A stretch of DNA of 64,000 nucleotides from Paenibacillus donghaensis (GCF_002192415.1 NZ_CP021780.1:8122001-8186000), one strand, 5' to 3'; shown: positions 1 to 9,043, counted from the stretch's first letter. The notes: generated by a model not told the origin, from the sequence alone. Program-made: numbers and translations.

Positions 1-215
1 GTGCCGGTACGGCTGGTGGGCGTGAGAAAGCTCAAGAAGCTGAACGCAGAGGGGAAGCTGAAGGGCAGCACAAGCCGGATCAGCACCGCCAGCCACAAGA
101 CATAGGAGAATATCTTGGGTGCTTTGTTCAGAAACAGCCGGATAACCATCACGGCAGCAGCTACATAACTGGCGGTGATGGTCATGTTCAGGATGGCGGT
201 GAATCCCGCCGTCAT
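1..215 (-). CDS. M56-family BlaR1-like membrane sensor protease, N-terminal part (cut by window edge)
   Basis: Only the first 71 codons lie in the window. They read MTAGFTAILNM..., with hydrophobic stretches typical of the N-terminal membrane part of BlaR1/MecR1-type M56 metallopeptidases, including a KIFSYVLWLAVLIRLVLP-like segment. The ATG (215-213) overlaps the stop of the upstream BlaI-type repressor in an ATGA arrangement, so the two are translationally coupled. In this family the membrane protease senses a cell-wall signal and inactivates the partner repressor. The zinc-binding HExxH lies outside the window, so the family assignment rests on the N-terminus and on the BlaI neighbour. Confidence 0.8.
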   Translation of the reverse strand, partial: MTAGFTAILNMTITASYVAAAVMVIRLFLNKAPKIFSYVLWLAVLIRLVLPFSFPSAFSFLSFLTPTSRTG

Positions 216-571
216 TGGGTTGCCTCCTCAATGATGCGTTTCAGCTGTTCGGCTTCTTTGGCGGAAATTTTGTTTGTGCCCAGGAAAGCGGTTAGAAATT
301 GCGGCAATGATCCGTCAAAAGCCTTATCGATCAATGCTGCGCTCTCATACTTCTGTGCTTCCTCACGTTTAATAAGAGCAGTCACCACCGCATTCTGATT
401 CTGCAGAATACCACGGGCACAGAGTTTCCTCAGTACAGTGTAAGTCGTTGATTTCTTCCAGCCCAATTTCTCCAGAGACAGCTTAACCAGCTCGGTTGAA
501 TTGACAGGTTCGTGATCCCAGATCAAAGACACAAATTTATGTTCCGCATCAAATAGTTTATAAGATTCCAT
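212..571 (-). CDS. BlaI/MecI/CopY-family transcriptional repressor
   Basis: A 119-residue protein, the usual size for the family (about 120-130). The N-terminal winged helix carries the family pattern: LIWDHEPVNSTELVK, then LGWKKSTTYTVLRKLCARGIL. The C-terminal part, EEAQKYESAALIDKAFDGSLPQFL, matches the dimerisation region where the BlaR1 partner normally cleaves. It is the first gene of a two-gene operon with the M56 protease and overlaps it by 3-4 bases. Two palindromes just upstream of its start are likely its own operators, implying autoregulation. Which beta-lactamase or stress genes it controls cannot be told from this window. Confidence 0.93.
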   Translation of the reverse strand: MESYKLFDAEHKFVSLIWDHEPVNSTELVKLSLEKLGWKKSTTYTVLRKLCARGILQNQNAVVTALIKREEAQKYESAALIDKAFDGSLPQFLTAFLGTNKISAKEAEQLKRIIEEATQ

Positions 572-591
572 GAACTCGCCTCCTAATGAAA

Positions 592-639
592 GTTTATCGC
601 AATAAACCTCTAATTGATGTTGAGTTTACTACGGTAAAC
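592..639. promoter_or_regulatory. Two BlaI-type operator palindromes
   Basis: GTTTATCGCAATAAAC (592-607) and GTTTACTACGGTAAAC (624-639) are two 16-bp palindromes with GTTTA/TAAAC arms, 32 bp centre to centre (about three helical turns). They lie directly upstream of the blaI-type start at 571. BlaI/MecI-family repressors bind tandem dyads of this kind, so these are probably the autoregulatory operators. The half-site differs from the TACA/TGTA dyad of staphylococcal BlaI. Confidence 0.75.
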
Positions 640-726
640 CTGCTGTGTCAAGAAATAGCTAAGCTCTGAACGGCAAACTGGGAAATTAGGGTAAGAACTC
701 AAAGGATTGGTTAATGAGAAGAAGAG

Positions 727-912
727 TTGCTGAATAGTGAGGATTCCAATGTATCTGATGCTGTGAAAGAACGGCGGGAGAGCGGCGACTTCCCCTATGC
801 GCTTGAGAAATCAGGGAGGAAGAGTCTGCTTCTGTTTGATCAATATGAATTAGTACCTAAAGAAACCTTCATTAATGAGGAGGGAAAATATGGGATTAGC
901 AATGGAGAGTAA
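727..912 (+). CDS. Small hypothetical protein (61 aa)
   Basis: A short ORF from a TTG start with only a weak purine-rich stretch (GAGAAGAAG) before it. The product is charged, has no membrane segment and matches no family I recognise. It may be a gene remnant: it sits alone between the BlaI operators and a convergent acetyltransferase gene. The start is uncertain. Confidence 0.3.
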   Translation: MLNSEDSNVSDAVKERRESGDFPYALEKSGRKSLLLFDQYELVPKETFINEEGKYGISNGE

Positions 913-928
913 GGAGCATAAATGCTCC

Positions 929-1537
929 TTAGAACTCCACGCCCCGAACCTTAGAGTAAATCATCGTTGATCTTAAGCAGTCGTCCACATCCAGCTTATC
1001 ACCCCGGTGCACACCTTCCAGCGAGAACCCCGACGCTAACGCGACCCGGGCGCTTGGGTGGTTGCGGGAATCACAGCGGATTTCAATCCGGTTGGCCTGC
1101 AGCTCACGGATGGCATACTTCGTAATCGCCTCAACCGCCTCTGTGATGTAGCCTTGTCCAGCGCAAGAGCTGCGGACCCAATAGCCAATCTCAAACTTGC
1201 GGGTAGGCCAATCGATCCGGTGCAACCCGCTGCTGCCCACTAGCTTGCCAGTTTCTTTGCGAATCAGCAGCAGTCTAAGGTCGGAGCGTTCCAGGAACTG
1301 CAGCCGGGAGCGGCGGATGCTGATTTCGGAGGCTTCCTGTGTAGGAACGCTGCTTGCCCACGGCATCCATGGACGCAATTGCTCGATACTTTCTTGTACC
1401 GCCTCATTTACAGCAGCTCCATCTCCCCACAGTGGCGCGCGGATCAGCAGCCGTTTACTTTCAAATTGCTCAGGAATGGTTAACAAGATTGGCTCTATTT
1501 TACCAGTATCCACAGCGTTCAATCCCCCAATCTTCAT
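929..1537 (-). CDS. GNAT N-acetyltransferase (RimJ/RimL type)
   Basis: 202 residues. An N-terminal motif, ESKRLLIRAPLWGDGAAVNEAV, resembles the start of RimJ/RimL-like acetyltransferases. The acetyl-CoA loop appears as GYWVRSSCAGQGYITEAV, followed by LQANRIEIRCDSRNHPSARVALASGF, a typical motif B with the asparagine and SARVA helix. The predicted reaction is acetyl transfer from acetyl-CoA to an amino group; the substrate (ribosomal-protein N-terminus or small molecule) is not predictable. The ATG is preceded by GGAG at a suitable distance. The gene is transcribed alone, convergent with the small ORF at 727. Confidence 0.88.
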   Translation of the reverse strand: MKIGGLNAVDTGKIEPILLTIPEQFESKRLLIRAPLWGDGAAVNEAVQESIEQLRPWMPWASSVPTQEASEISIRRSRLQFLERSDLRLLLIRKETGKLVGSSGLHRIDWPTRKFEIGYWVRSSCAGQGYITEAVEAITKYAIRELQANRIEIRCDSRNHPSARVALASGFSLEGVHRGDKLDVDDCLRSTMIYSKVRGVEF

Positions 1538-1742
1538 TCGTTCTCCGTTGTCTCTACATTGCGGTTCATCAGATCACCTTTCAAATAGTAGGATAGGGTA
1601 ATTTTACCACAAGTTCAGATAGGAGCAATGCTGGATGGAGACTGGCAGGCAAGTCGAATACCCGTACCACGGAACGTGTATAGTAGCCAGAATAAGGGTA
1701 ATGAACATCAAGGATATTCCAAATCCCAGATGAGGTGATAAG

Positions 1743-2309
1743 ATGATTAGAGTTGGCAGATTTCCTTCCCAAGACGGGCGAAGTGTGGCTGAGTTGTTTG
1801 TATATGCCAGAAACAAAACCGTTTATCCTGATATCAAAATTATGCCGCTGGTCTGTCCGGCCTGCAGACGCCCGCTGGAGGGCTTGTATCTGCACGGAGG
1901 CTCCCGCTACGGGTTCGTGGGAAATCATACTTGTGATTACTGTGACGCGAAGTTCTCCATCACGGACAGTGATAATACCGTAGAGGAGCTGAGATTGTAT
2001 CACCTTCATCCGGAAACGAAGCTTGAGAGCAATCTGACCCTGAACTACACCAAGCTATACCGGTTGGAGCCAAAGGTCTGGGATGAGGTTCAAGTGCTTA
2101 CAGGTTACGACATTTATGCCGGCCCTGAGAGAATCCAGCTGGAGCAGGTGATGGATGATATCGAGACCATCAAGCTGGTGGATCTTACGTTCTACAGGCA
2201 GCAAGCGGAAGAGGAGATTAGCAAGATGCCGATTCCCGAGCTGCCGGACAGTATTGTGCGCTGGTTCGCGCTGCAGCGCAGTATGGGATTAGATCAAATA
2301 AAAGGGTAG
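1743..2309 (+). CDS. Hypothetical protein with a CxxC...CxxC zinc-ribbon-like N-terminus
   Basis: 188 residues, not recognised. Residues 39-66 hold VCPACRRPLEG and HTCDYCDAKFSI, two CxxC pairs about 20 residues apart, which suggests a structural zinc knuckle. The remainder is acidic and probably helical, with no signal peptide or membrane segment. The ATG at 1743 has GAGGTG eight bases upstream. It precedes two more unrecognised small genes in the same direction; gaps over 50 bp make a single operon uncertain. Confidence 0.6.
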   Translation: MIRVGRFPSQDGRSVAELFVYARNKTVYPDIKIMPLVCPACRRPLEGLYLHGGSRYGFVGNHTCDYCDAKFSITDSDNTVEELRLYHLHPETKLESNLTLNYTKLYRLEPKVWDEVQVLTGYDIYAGPERIQLEQVMDDIETIKLVDLTFYRQQAEEEISKMPIPELPDSIVRWFALQRSMGLDQIKG

Positions 2310-2458
2310 AAGTGCGGAGGCATCAAGAAATCTGCAGACAACAGCGGCCGGAAGTCCAAACATTCCCCGCAATTACGACCTGACCCAATATGAGAATCTA
2401 AAGTTCAACTTATATAGTATTCTTATAATTATATTATTCATTGGAAAGGATTGAAGAT

Positions 2459-3100
2459 ATGAGTTTAGTAGAAGAATATAAAGCAATGAGAAAAAAGCAA
2501 GTGGGGATACACATGGAGATTCTGGATGAATTTCTTGATGAGGACAAGCTGTTTAAATCCTGCAAGGTTATGGGGATCCTCAAGAATAATAGAGTGGTAT
2601 TAGAGGAAGAGCCGGAACAAGATTCCCTTTATGATTTTAACGTGTATGAGAAATGGGATGAAGGCGAAAGTGGGTTGTCTAAATATATCCGTAAACATGG
2701 TTATAGTGATGAGGCGGAAACCGAAAGATTGCTGCGGGCTATGGCTGATTCAGAGAGCGGTCTATACGAAGTAGTCGATACCGACAAGGAGAACTATATC
2801 ATTAAACTGAAGGCAATCTCTGACTCTGACAAAAGCATTCAGCTGATGGATCTTTCTTTAAGCCAGATGCTGGAGCCAGGCAAATTAATATTCGCGCGGC
2901 TCACGCACTTGGAGAACTTCAGTATGACCTCCGGTATCGCTTTTGTTTTTAGGGAGAACCATAGAGAATATCTCCTCCAGCGCAGCAAGAAACTAATCAA
3001 GAAAGCGGGAAGTGGCGATCCTTCAGCAGATAGATTTATTGCTTTCTTCTACCTGAATCGCTCGGATGGGATGAAGACAATGCTGCAATCAGTGGAATAA
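2459..3100 (+). CDS. Hypothetical protein (213 aa)
   Basis: Not recognised. I chose the ATG at 2459 because GGAAAGG lies nine bases upstream; the in-frame TTG at 2441 has no ribosome binding site and would sit inside that signal. The product is soluble, acidic and rich in Glu/Asp. Its middle (LYEVVDTDKENYIIKLKAI ... GKLIFARL) has the alternating pattern of a small beta domain. Such proteins in Bacilli are often uncharacterised cytosolic proteins; no function is proposed. Confidence 0.6.
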   Translation: MSLVEEYKAMRKKQVGIHMEILDEFLDEDKLFKSCKVMGILKNNRVVLEEEPEQDSLYDFNVYEKWDEGESGLSKYIRKHGYSDEAETERLLRAMADSESGLYEVVDTDKENYIIKLKAISDSDKSIQLMDLSLSQMLEPGKLIFARLTHLENFSMTSGIAFVFRENHREYLLQRSKKLIKKAGSGDPSADRFIAFFYLNRSDGMKTMLQSVE

Positions 3101-3155
3101 CGCCCATACACCGCCTTAATGGAACCGAAGAGAATAAAGACGAGGTGAGAAGGGA

Positions 3156-3338
3156 TTGACAAGGAAATCTGAGCTGGATGAATCGCAGCAAGCACAAATG
3201 CTCGACAAATTATTGGAGCAAAGCGACAGTCCGGTGTTCTTTGACTGGAAGGATTACCGGGATGAATTGCTTGCGATTTGCAGCGTATTTGCTGATAATG
3301 AGATATCTAGAGCTAAACTTGAAGCGAAACTACGCTAG
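3156..3338 (+). CDS. Small hypothetical protein (60 aa)
   Basis: TTG start with AGGTGAGAAGGGA just upstream, a good ribosome binding site. The product, DESQQAQMLDKLLEQSDSPVFFDWKDYRDELL..., is acidic and predicted helical. It follows the 213-residue gene by 55 bp and may be cotranscribed with it. No family recognised. An overlapping frame (3178-3390) lacks a comparable start signal and was not called. Confidence 0.45.
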   Translation: MTRKSELDESQQAQMLDKLLEQSDSPVFFDWKDYRDELLAICSVFADNEISRAKLEAKLR

Positions 3339-3427
3339 TATGGTGGGAAGTAACCAGTGCAGATTTAGGCGGATCAACCCGCTTGTATAGAAATATTAAC
3401 TGTTACTGTTTAGGCCTCCGTATGATA

Positions 3428-3640
3428 TTAGTTGCAAAAGTGCATCTAATTAGCCGATTTTTTCCGTTTTGGAGCAAATAGTTGCAAAAAGGCACTTAAT
3501 TCCGGCGTTTGAGCGTAGAAGACTTGATTTACTTGAAATTAGTTGCAATATCGCACTTAATCGCCTCCTGACAGTGGTTTCAGCTGAAATTAGTTGCACT
3601 TTCGCATCTATTTGCTCCGAACGTGCCAGGGCAACCTTCT
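3428..3640 (-). repeat. Four-palindrome intergenic array, TTGCA type, copy 1 (reverse orientation)
   Basis: Four 23-bp near-palindromes with arms TTAGTTGCA/TGCANCTAA start at 3428, 3478, 3539 and 3590 (spacing 50, 61, 51 bp). Linkers are also conserved: the reverse complement contains GTTGCCCTGG, TTCGGAG and CTCCAAAAC segments shared with the copies at 25992 and 61582. This accounts for most of the 560 bp gap between the genes at 3338 and 3897. No ORF is plausible here. Confidence 0.85.
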
Positions 3641-3690
3641 AAATCGTCGCTGGGATCTAAGTGTAACAATAATTCAATCATGATCAACGA

Positions 3691-3714
3691 AAGCCGCCTC
3701 ATGAGGCGGCTTTT
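3691..3714. terminator. Rho-independent terminator
   Basis: Hairpin AAGCCGCCTC / GAGGCGGCTT with a two-base loop, followed on the + strand by a short T run. It lies after the repeat array and about 350 bp past the nearest upstream gene, so it may insulate the permease gene rather than end a specific transcript. Confidence 0.6.
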
Positions 3715-3896
3715 ACGTGCCCGCTATGTCTAAAATTGTCTAATCCCCGGCTATTGTGTTTCCTAAATCATTCGCTTACAATTTTGTGGAGTAATTCTGC
3801 AATGCGTTAATGAATGTCACAGCAGGGCGGGATACTCACATATTATGATAGCTATGCAACAAAGAAAGAGATACATAAACAAAGGGGAGCGTTCTT

Positions 3897-5279
3897 TTGG
3901 AAACGAAGCAATTGACTAGAGGACTTAAGACACGGCATATCGAACTGATTGCACTCGGTGGCACCATTGGCGTCGGGCTGTTTATGGGTTCGGCAAGCAC
4001 GATCAAATGGGCAGGACCCTCCGTGCTGCTGGCGTATTTGCTGGCAGGAATCATTATGTTTTTTGTGATGCGGATGATGGGGGAGATGCTGATTCTGGAG
4101 CCGGTAACCGGCTCTTTTGCTACTTTTGCCCATAAGTACATTCATCCCTTGGCGGGATTCCTGACTGCCTGGAGTTATTGGTTTCTGTGGGTAACCGTAG
4201 GGATGGCGGAAGTTACGGCCATTGGCATCTATATGGGGTATTGGTTCCCCGACATTCCGCAGTGGCTGCCCGCCCTTATAGGGGTAGGTATTATTGCGGC
4301 GGCGAATCTGGCGGCGGTGAAGTTCTATGGAGAGTTCGAATTCTGGTTCGCCATGATTAAGGTGGTTGCCATCGGTGTGATGCTGGTGGTCGGCACGGGG
4401 ATGATTTTCTTCGGACTGGGCAATGGCGGTGAGCCGATTGGTCTGTCGAACCTGTACAGCCATGGCGGTTTTTTTGCCGGGGGACTGAAGGGCTTCCTGT
4501 TCGCACTCTGTATTGTAACGGCGGCCTATCAAGGGATTGAGCTGGTGGGTATTACAGCCGGGGAAGCCGAGAATCCCAGACATACGCTGCGCAAGGCGAT
4601 CAAAAACATCATCTGGCGTATCCTGGTCTTCTACGTAGGCGCGATCTTTGTGATTGTTACGATTTACCCTTGGAATGAAGTTGGCGAGAGCGGCAGTCCA
4701 TTCGTCATGACCTTTGCCAAGGTTGGTATCGTTGCGGCAGCAGGGATTATTAATTTCGTTGTGCTTACGGCGGCTATGTCCGGCTGCAACAGCGGAATCT
4801 ATAGTGCGGGACGGATGCTGTATACACTGGCGAAGAATGGACAAGCCCCGAAGTTTTTTGGCAAAATCTCGAAGAGCGGCGTTCCCAGAAACAGTATTCT
4901 TACTACCATCTCGCTGCTGTTAATCGGAGTGCTGTTTAATTACCTGATGCCGGACTCCAAGCTGTTCCTGTATATTTACAGTGCCAGTATTCTGCCGGGT
5001 ATGGTGCCATGGTTCGCGCTGGCATTCAGCCAGTTCAGATTCAGGGACCGGTGGAAGGATGAGATGAAGGACCACCCGTTCAAATCGTTGTTCTTCCCAG
5101 CCAGCAATTATATCGTAATTATTTTCTTATCGCTGGTGCTGGTGGGCATGTGGTTTAACCCGGATACGCATACGTCGCTGCTGGTGGGCATGACGTTTAT
5201 CGCCATTGTTATTGCCGGTTATTTCGCCTTCGGAATCGGGAAGCGGCAGCGGATTGAAGAAACAGAGGAAGTGCAGTAA
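3897..5279 (+). CDS. Amino-acid permease (APC superfamily, AAT family)
   Basis: 460 residues with about 12 hydrophobic segments. The N-terminus, [24 protein letters not shown], is the conserved first helix of AAT-family proton-driven amino-acid permeases (GGTIGxGLFxG). Downstream, [27 protein letters not shown] is the conserved consensus loop. Start is TTG at 3897, preceded by AAAGGGGAGCG. The gene is monocistronic: terminator-like hairpins lie before and after it. Substrate cannot be fixed from sequence; homologues transport Lys, Arg, Pro or aromatic amino acids. Confidence 0.9.
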   Translation: METKQLTRGLKTRHIELIALGGTIGVGLFMGSASTIKWAGPSVLLAYLLAGIIMFFVMRMMGEMLILEPVTGSFATFAHKYIHPLAGFLTAWSYWFLWVTVGMAEVTAIGIYMGYWFPDIPQWLPALIGVGIIAAANLAAVKFYGEFEFWFAMIKVVAIGVMLVVGTGMIFFGLGNGGEPIGLSNLYSHGGFFAGGLKGFLFALCIVTAAYQGIELVGITAGEAENPRHTLRKAIKNIIWRILVFYVGAIFVIVTIYPWNEVGESGSPFVMTFAKVGIVAAAGIINFVVLTAAMSGCNSGIYSAGRMLYTLAKNGQAPKFFGKISKSGVPRNSILTTISLLLIGVLFNYLMPDSKLFLYIYSASILPGMVPWFALAFSQFRFRDRWKDEMKDHPFKSLFFPASNYIVIIFLSLVLVGMWFNPDTHTSLLVGMTFIAIVIAGYFAFGIGKRQRIEETEEVQ

Positions 5280-5300
5280 GCTGAATGAACAGAGATACAG

Positions 5301-5343
5301 CCGAGCGAGCGTCAGGGGAATCCTGGGTTTGCTCGGTTTTTTC
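5301..5343 (+). terminator. Terminator after amino-acid permease
   Basis: CCGAGC (5301) pairs with GCTCGG (5331), with an extended imperfect stem and a TTTTTT tail. It lies 22 bp after the permease stop. Confidence 0.65.
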
Positions 5344-5480
5344 GAAATATAAGAAATTATATGTTCTACACTATTATTTATCCTTCTATTTTTCGCAGAA
5401 ACGGATGCCTGAAAGCGATACGTAGTATCGCTGCTTCGGAAGCATACGCTTTGCAGAGGACGGCGAAGCCGTTTCTTCTT
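5342..5480 (+). repeat. A/T-rich intergenic repeat, copy 1
   Basis: Begins ATATAAGAAATTATATG, then ATTTATCCTTCTATTT and TCGCAGAAACGG, ending in a GGACGGCGAAGCCGTTTC hairpin. The same block order recurs at 5484-5580 and at 19353-19460. This copy carries an extra internal palindrome (GCGATACGTAGTATCGC). Noncoding. Confidence 0.7.
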
Positions 5481-5483
5481 AAA

Positions 5484-5585
5484 AGATAAGAATTTATATG
5501 CTTCGCGCAATGAATTATCCTTATCTTTCTCGCTGAAACGCCCCGTCCTATAAAAGGACGGCGTAGCCGTTTCCACTTGTTCGGC
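5484..5585 (+). repeat. A/T-rich intergenic repeat, copy 2 (tandem with copy 1)
   Basis: Contains GATAAGAATTTATATG, AATTATCCTTATCTTTCTCG, then CCGTCCTATAAAAGGACGG and CGTTTCCACTTG. It matches the element at 19353-19460 most closely, including the closing CCGTCC...GGACGG hairpin. Together with copy 1 it fills the gap between the permease and the AraC-fusion gene. Confidence 0.7.
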
Positions 5586-5619
5586 GGAGAATGCAATGAC
5601 TAAGATAGGAGGGGATCTT

Positions 5620-6843
5620 ATGGCACACACCTATGGATTCATGACAAACCGCTCAACCATCCTCAGAAATCTTAAGGCGCAGCTGGAAAAGGGTCATCCC
5701 ATCATCGGCGTAGCGACAGGCACGGGGATTACGGCCAAGGTTGCGGCACAAGGCGGAGCGGATTTCATTATGGTATTGAATTCCGGCAAGTTCCGGCAGA
5801 TGGGCCGAAGCTCTTTGGCGGGATTCCTGCCGTTCTGCAACAGCAATGATATGGTGATGGAGTTTGCCTCGCGTGAGATTATTCCACTGGTGAAGCAGGT
5901 TCCGATTATTTTTGGACTGAATGCCACCGATCCGACGAAGGATATGACCACGTATATTCAGCAGATCCGCAGCAGAGGCTTCGCCGGGATCAACAACTAT
6001 CCGACAGTCGGACTGTTAAGCGGACAGTTCAGGGAAGCCCTGGAAGAGGAGGGCTCTTCCTATCTGCTGGAGGTCGAAGCGATCCGGACCGCCCATGAGC
6101 AGGGGCTGTTTACGCTTGCATTCGTATTTGATGAAAGGCAGGCAGAGCAGATGATCGGGGCTGGAGCGGATGTGATCTGTGTGCATCTCGGGCTGACGGA
6201 AGGCGGATTACTCGGTGCCCGCAAGGTGTTGTCTCTGGAGGCGGCCAAGGTTAGGGCGAAACGGATATTCGAGGTCTGCAACAGGCTGAAGCCGGAGCTG
6301 ATCAAGCTGGTATACGGCGGTCCGGTCAAAACTCCGGTGGATGTTCAATATATGTACAGCGGCAACACAGATCTGATGGGGTACATCGGCGGTTCTGCTT
6401 TTGAGCGGATTCCCTCCGAGAAGTCGATCACGGACATCACCAAGGCTTTTAAGAGCAAGGGCAAGCTGGATGAGGATGAGCTGATGGTCAAGATGCTGGA
6501 CGGTGTAACCAAACACTACGATTATGTGGATTTCGTCAAAGAATATGTGGCCCAGAATTATATGAACGAGGTATCCTTCACCGATCTGGCCGGGGTAGCG
6601 CATGTCTCGCGCAGCTATTTAAGTACCTTGTTCAAAAAACAGGTAGGCTGCAGCTTCCAGACCTACCTCATCCAATACCGCGTCGACCGGGCGGCCGAGC
6701 TGCTGGAGATCGGGAATCTCCGCTTGGCGGAGGTGGCTCCCCTGGTGGGCTACCCGGATTATGCCCAGTTCAGCAAAATGTTCAAAAAGTACAAGGGTTT
6801 CTCACCCAAACAGGTTAAATCGAACATAAACACAAAAACATAG
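5620..6843 (+). CDS. AraC-family regulator with an N-terminal PEP-hydrolase-family TIM-barrel domain
   Basis: 407 residues from ATG 5620 (TAGGAGG just upstream; the TTG at 5596 is not needed). Residues about 15-275 are a complete PEP-hydrolase-family TIM barrel (GVATGTGITAKVAAQGGADFI, LNSGKFRQMGRSSLAGFLP, NNYPTVGLLSGQFREALE, YGGPV). This domain is strongly similar along its length to the free-standing protein at 8148-8978. Residues about 305-400 are a standard AraC DNA-binding domain with two helix-turn-helix units (FTDLAGVAHVSRSYLSTLFKKQVG; LAEVAPLVGYPDYAQFSKMFKKYKGFSPKQ). It is probably a local activator in which an enzyme-like barrel acts as ligand sensor, controlling the Tm-1-like genes downstream. 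Confidence 0.88.
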   Translation: MAHTYGFMTNRSTILRNLKAQLEKGHPIIGVATGTGITAKVAAQGGADFIMVLNSGKFRQMGRSSLAGFLPFCNSNDMVMEFASREIIPLVKQVPIIFGLNATDPTKDMTTYIQQIRSRGFAGINNYPTVGLLSGQFREALEEEGSSYLLEVEAIRTAHEQGLFTLAFVFDERQAEQMIGAGADVICVHLGLTEGGLLGARKVLSLEAAKVRAKRIFEVCNRLKPELIKLVYGGPVKTPVDVQYMYSGNTDLMGYIGGSAFERIPSEKSITDITKAFKSKGKLDEDELMVKMLDGVTKHYDYVDFVKEYVAQNYMNEVSFTDLAGVAHVSRSYLSTLFKKQVGCSFQTYLIQYRVDRAAELLEIGNLRLAEVAPLVGYPDYAQFSKMFKKYKGFSPKQVKSNINTKT

Positions 6844-6847
6844 CACA

Positions 6848-6861
6848 TAAAAGCGTTTTCA
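6848..6861. promoter_or_regulatory. cre-like catabolite-control site
   Basis: TAAAAGCGTTTTCA matches the Gram-positive cre consensus TGNAANCGNTNNCA at every fixed position except the second. It lies four bases past the AraC-fusion stop and 62 bp before the Tm-1-like gene, suggesting CcpA control of the two downstream genes. Confidence 0.5.
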
Positions 6862-6923
6862 ATGCCGCTCTAAACCTCTATGCTTAACTTATCCGCAATT
6901 CAGAGACATGAGGAGGCTGAACC

Positions 6924-8132
6924 ATGAAGACCATTGCCATTGCCGGAACCTTTGATACCAAAGGGGAGGAATATCTCTATATCAAACAGCTGATCGAACA
7001 ATTGGGACTACAGGCATTTACGATTCATACCGGGGTGTTTGAGCCGGCGTTCACACCGGATGTGTCCAACCGGGAAGTGGCGGAAGCCGCCGGAATCGAC
7101 ATGAAGGTGCTTGCTGGCCGGAAGGACAGAGCGCTGGCAACGGAAGTGTTGTCCAAAGGGATGGAGCGGCTTGTGCCTGAACTGTATAAGCAAGGAAAGT
7201 TCGACGGCATTCTCTCCTTCGGTGGAACCGGCGGGACGTCGCTGGTGGCTCCGGCGATGCGCGCGCTGCCCATTGGCGTGCCCAAGGTGATGGTATCTAC
7301 TGTAGCCTCTGGCAATACCGCTCCCTATGTCGGTACCAGCGACATGGTGATGATCCCTTCTGTTGTGGATGTATCCGGGCTGAACTCCATTTCGACGAAA
7401 ATCTTCAGCAATGCCGTGTTTGCCATTGCCGGCATGGTTACTTTTGAGAACACACAGGTCATTGAGGAGAAGCCGCTGGTGGCTGCAACCATGTTCGGAG
7501 TAACCACTCCCTGTGTGACCGCGGCGCGCAAATACCTGGAAGAGCGCGGGTATGAGGTGCTGGTGTTCCATGCTACAGGCATAGGCGGGCAGTCGATGGA
7601 AGCGCTGATTGATGCCGGATTCATCCAGGGCGTGCTGGATCTGACCACTACGGAATGGGCCGACGAGCTGATCGGCGGTGTACTGGCTGCGGGCCCGCAC
7701 CGGCTGGAGGCGGCTTCAAGGAACCGGGTGCCCCAGGTGGTTTCGGTAGGCGCGCTGGATATGTGCAATTTCGGGCCGTATGACAGCGTGCCGGAATAAT
7801 TTGCGGGTCATAAGTTCTATCGTCATAACCCGACGGTAACCCTGATGCGGACCACGGTGGAAGAGAATGAGCAGATCGGCAAGAAGCTGGCCGAGAAGCT
7901 GAATATGGCCCGGGAGCGCACCGTCCTGATGCTGCCGCTGCAAGGCATCTCGGGTATTGATGTGGAGGGGGAAGCCTTCTATGGTCCGGAAGAGGACAAG
8001 ATGCTGTTCGATACTCTAAGAGCAGGCGTGGACCGGAGTGTAGTCGAGCTGATCGAAATGAACTGTGCGATTAATGATGTGGAGTTCGCGGAAGCCGCAG
8101 CCCAGAAATTAATTGACCTGATGGATCATTAA
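6924..8132 (+). pseudogene. Tm-1-like ATP-binding (UPF0261) protein, interrupted by an in-frame TAA
   Basis: Codons 1-291 (6924-7796) and 293-402 (7800-8129) lie in one frame, separated only by TAA at 7797-7799. The two parts join as ...ALDMCNFGPYDSVPE-[stop]-FAGHKFYRHNPTVTLMRTT..., a continuous UPF0261 sequence of about 402 residues, the normal family length. Motifs include AGTFDTKGEEY at the N-terminus and FGGTGGTSLVAPAMRALP in the nucleotide-binding region. The start ATG 6924 has GAGGAGG upstream. In tomato Tm-1 this domain is fused to a TIM barrel like the next gene. An expected Gln or Lys codon would become TAA by one substitution. A downstream ATG (7845) could restart only the C-terminal third. 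Confidence 0.85.
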
Positions 8133-8147
8133 GGAGGAGAGAATACG

Positions 8148-8978
8148 ATGAACAAACAGACAAGAACAGAAATCATGGCCAAGTTCAAGGAAGAGGTGGC
8201 TGGCGGCAAGATTCTGCTTGGCGTAGGTGCAGGTACAGGCATTACAGCCAAAAGCAGTGAAGCAGGCGGCGCCGATATGCTGATCGTCTACAATTCCGGC
8301 AGATACAGAATGGCGGGACGCGGCTCGCTGGCGGGACTGCTGTCTTATGGGGATGCTAATCAGATTGTGGTGGAGATGGGCTCTGAGGTGCTGCCGGTGG
8401 TGAAGCATACTCCGGTTCTGGCAGGCGTCTGCGGAACAGATCCGTTCCGGGTGATGGAGGTCTATCTGAAACAATTGAAGGAGCAGGGCTTCAACGGAGT
8501 GCAGAATTTCCCTACCGTCGGTCTGATTGACGGCGTGTTTCGGCAGAATCTTGAAGAGACGGGAATGGGATACGATCTGGAGGTAGAGATGATTCGCACG
8601 GCGCATGAGCTGGACCTGCTGACCACTCCCTACGTATTCGATGCCGAGCAGGCCAAAGCGATGGCAGAAGCCGGAGCAGACATTCTGGTGGCGCATATGG
8701 GACTTACGACCAAGGGTACCATCGGCGCGGTCACAGCGCTTACCCTGGATGATTGTGTGGAGCGGATCGAACAGATTATTGCCGCAGGCCGGGCGGTCAA
8801 CCCGGAGATTATGGTCATCTGCCACGGCGGGCCGATTGCCGAGCCGGAGGATGCCGCCTACGTGATTGCCCGGACTGACGGAATTGACGGTTTCTTCGGT
8901 GCCTCCAGCATCGAACGGTTCGCTGCCGAGAAGGGCATCCGCGAGCAGACGGTATCCTTTAAGTCGATTACGAAATAA
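8148..8978 (+). CDS. PEP-hydrolase-family TIM-barrel protein (Tm-1 C-terminal-domain type)
   Basis: 276 residues, essentially a single TIM-barrel domain: [77 protein letters not shown]. It starts 15 bp after the end of the Tm-1-like frame with AAGGAGGAG before its ATG, so the pair forms an operon. In plants and fungi the equivalents of these two proteins are fused. The enzymatic role is not established despite the family name. It is the paralogue of the barrel in the AraC fusion at 5620, suggesting that regulator and protein bind the same ligand. Confidence 0.88.
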   Translation: MNKQTRTEIMAKFKEEVAGGKILLGVGAGTGITAKSSEAGGADMLIVYNSGRYRMAGRGSLAGLLSYGDANQIVVEMGSEVLPVVKHTPVLAGVCGTDPFRVMEVYLKQLKEQGFNGVQNFPTVGLIDGVFRQNLEETGMGYDLEVEMIRTAHELDLLTTPYVFDAEQAKAMAEAGADILVAHMGLTTKGTIGAVTALTLDDCVERIEQIIAAGRAVNPEIMVICHGGPIAEPEDAAYVIARTDGIDGFFGASSIERFAAEKGIREQTVSFKSITK

Positions 8979-8995
8979 ACAGGCTGCATTGGCAC

Positions 8996-9043
8996 AAGCC
9001 CACTCTGGAGGCCTTATCATTGGCGTACCTGGGTGGGCTTTAT
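8996..9043 (+). terminator. Possible terminator after the Tm-1-like operon
   Basis: AAGCCCA (8996) can pair with TGGGCTT (9034), with a long interrupted loop and only a short T-rich tail. A weak hairpin, but correctly placed 18 bp after the stop. Confidence 0.35.

Noticed and set aside
3852..4844. 330-codon open frame on the minus strand
   Set aside because: Lies antisense to the amino-acid permease, has a His/Arg/Gln-rich composition typical of a reverse-frame shadow and no start signal.
7008..7700. 230-codon open frame on the minus strand
   Set aside because: Shadow of the Tm-1-like gene, low-complexity basic product and no family likeness.
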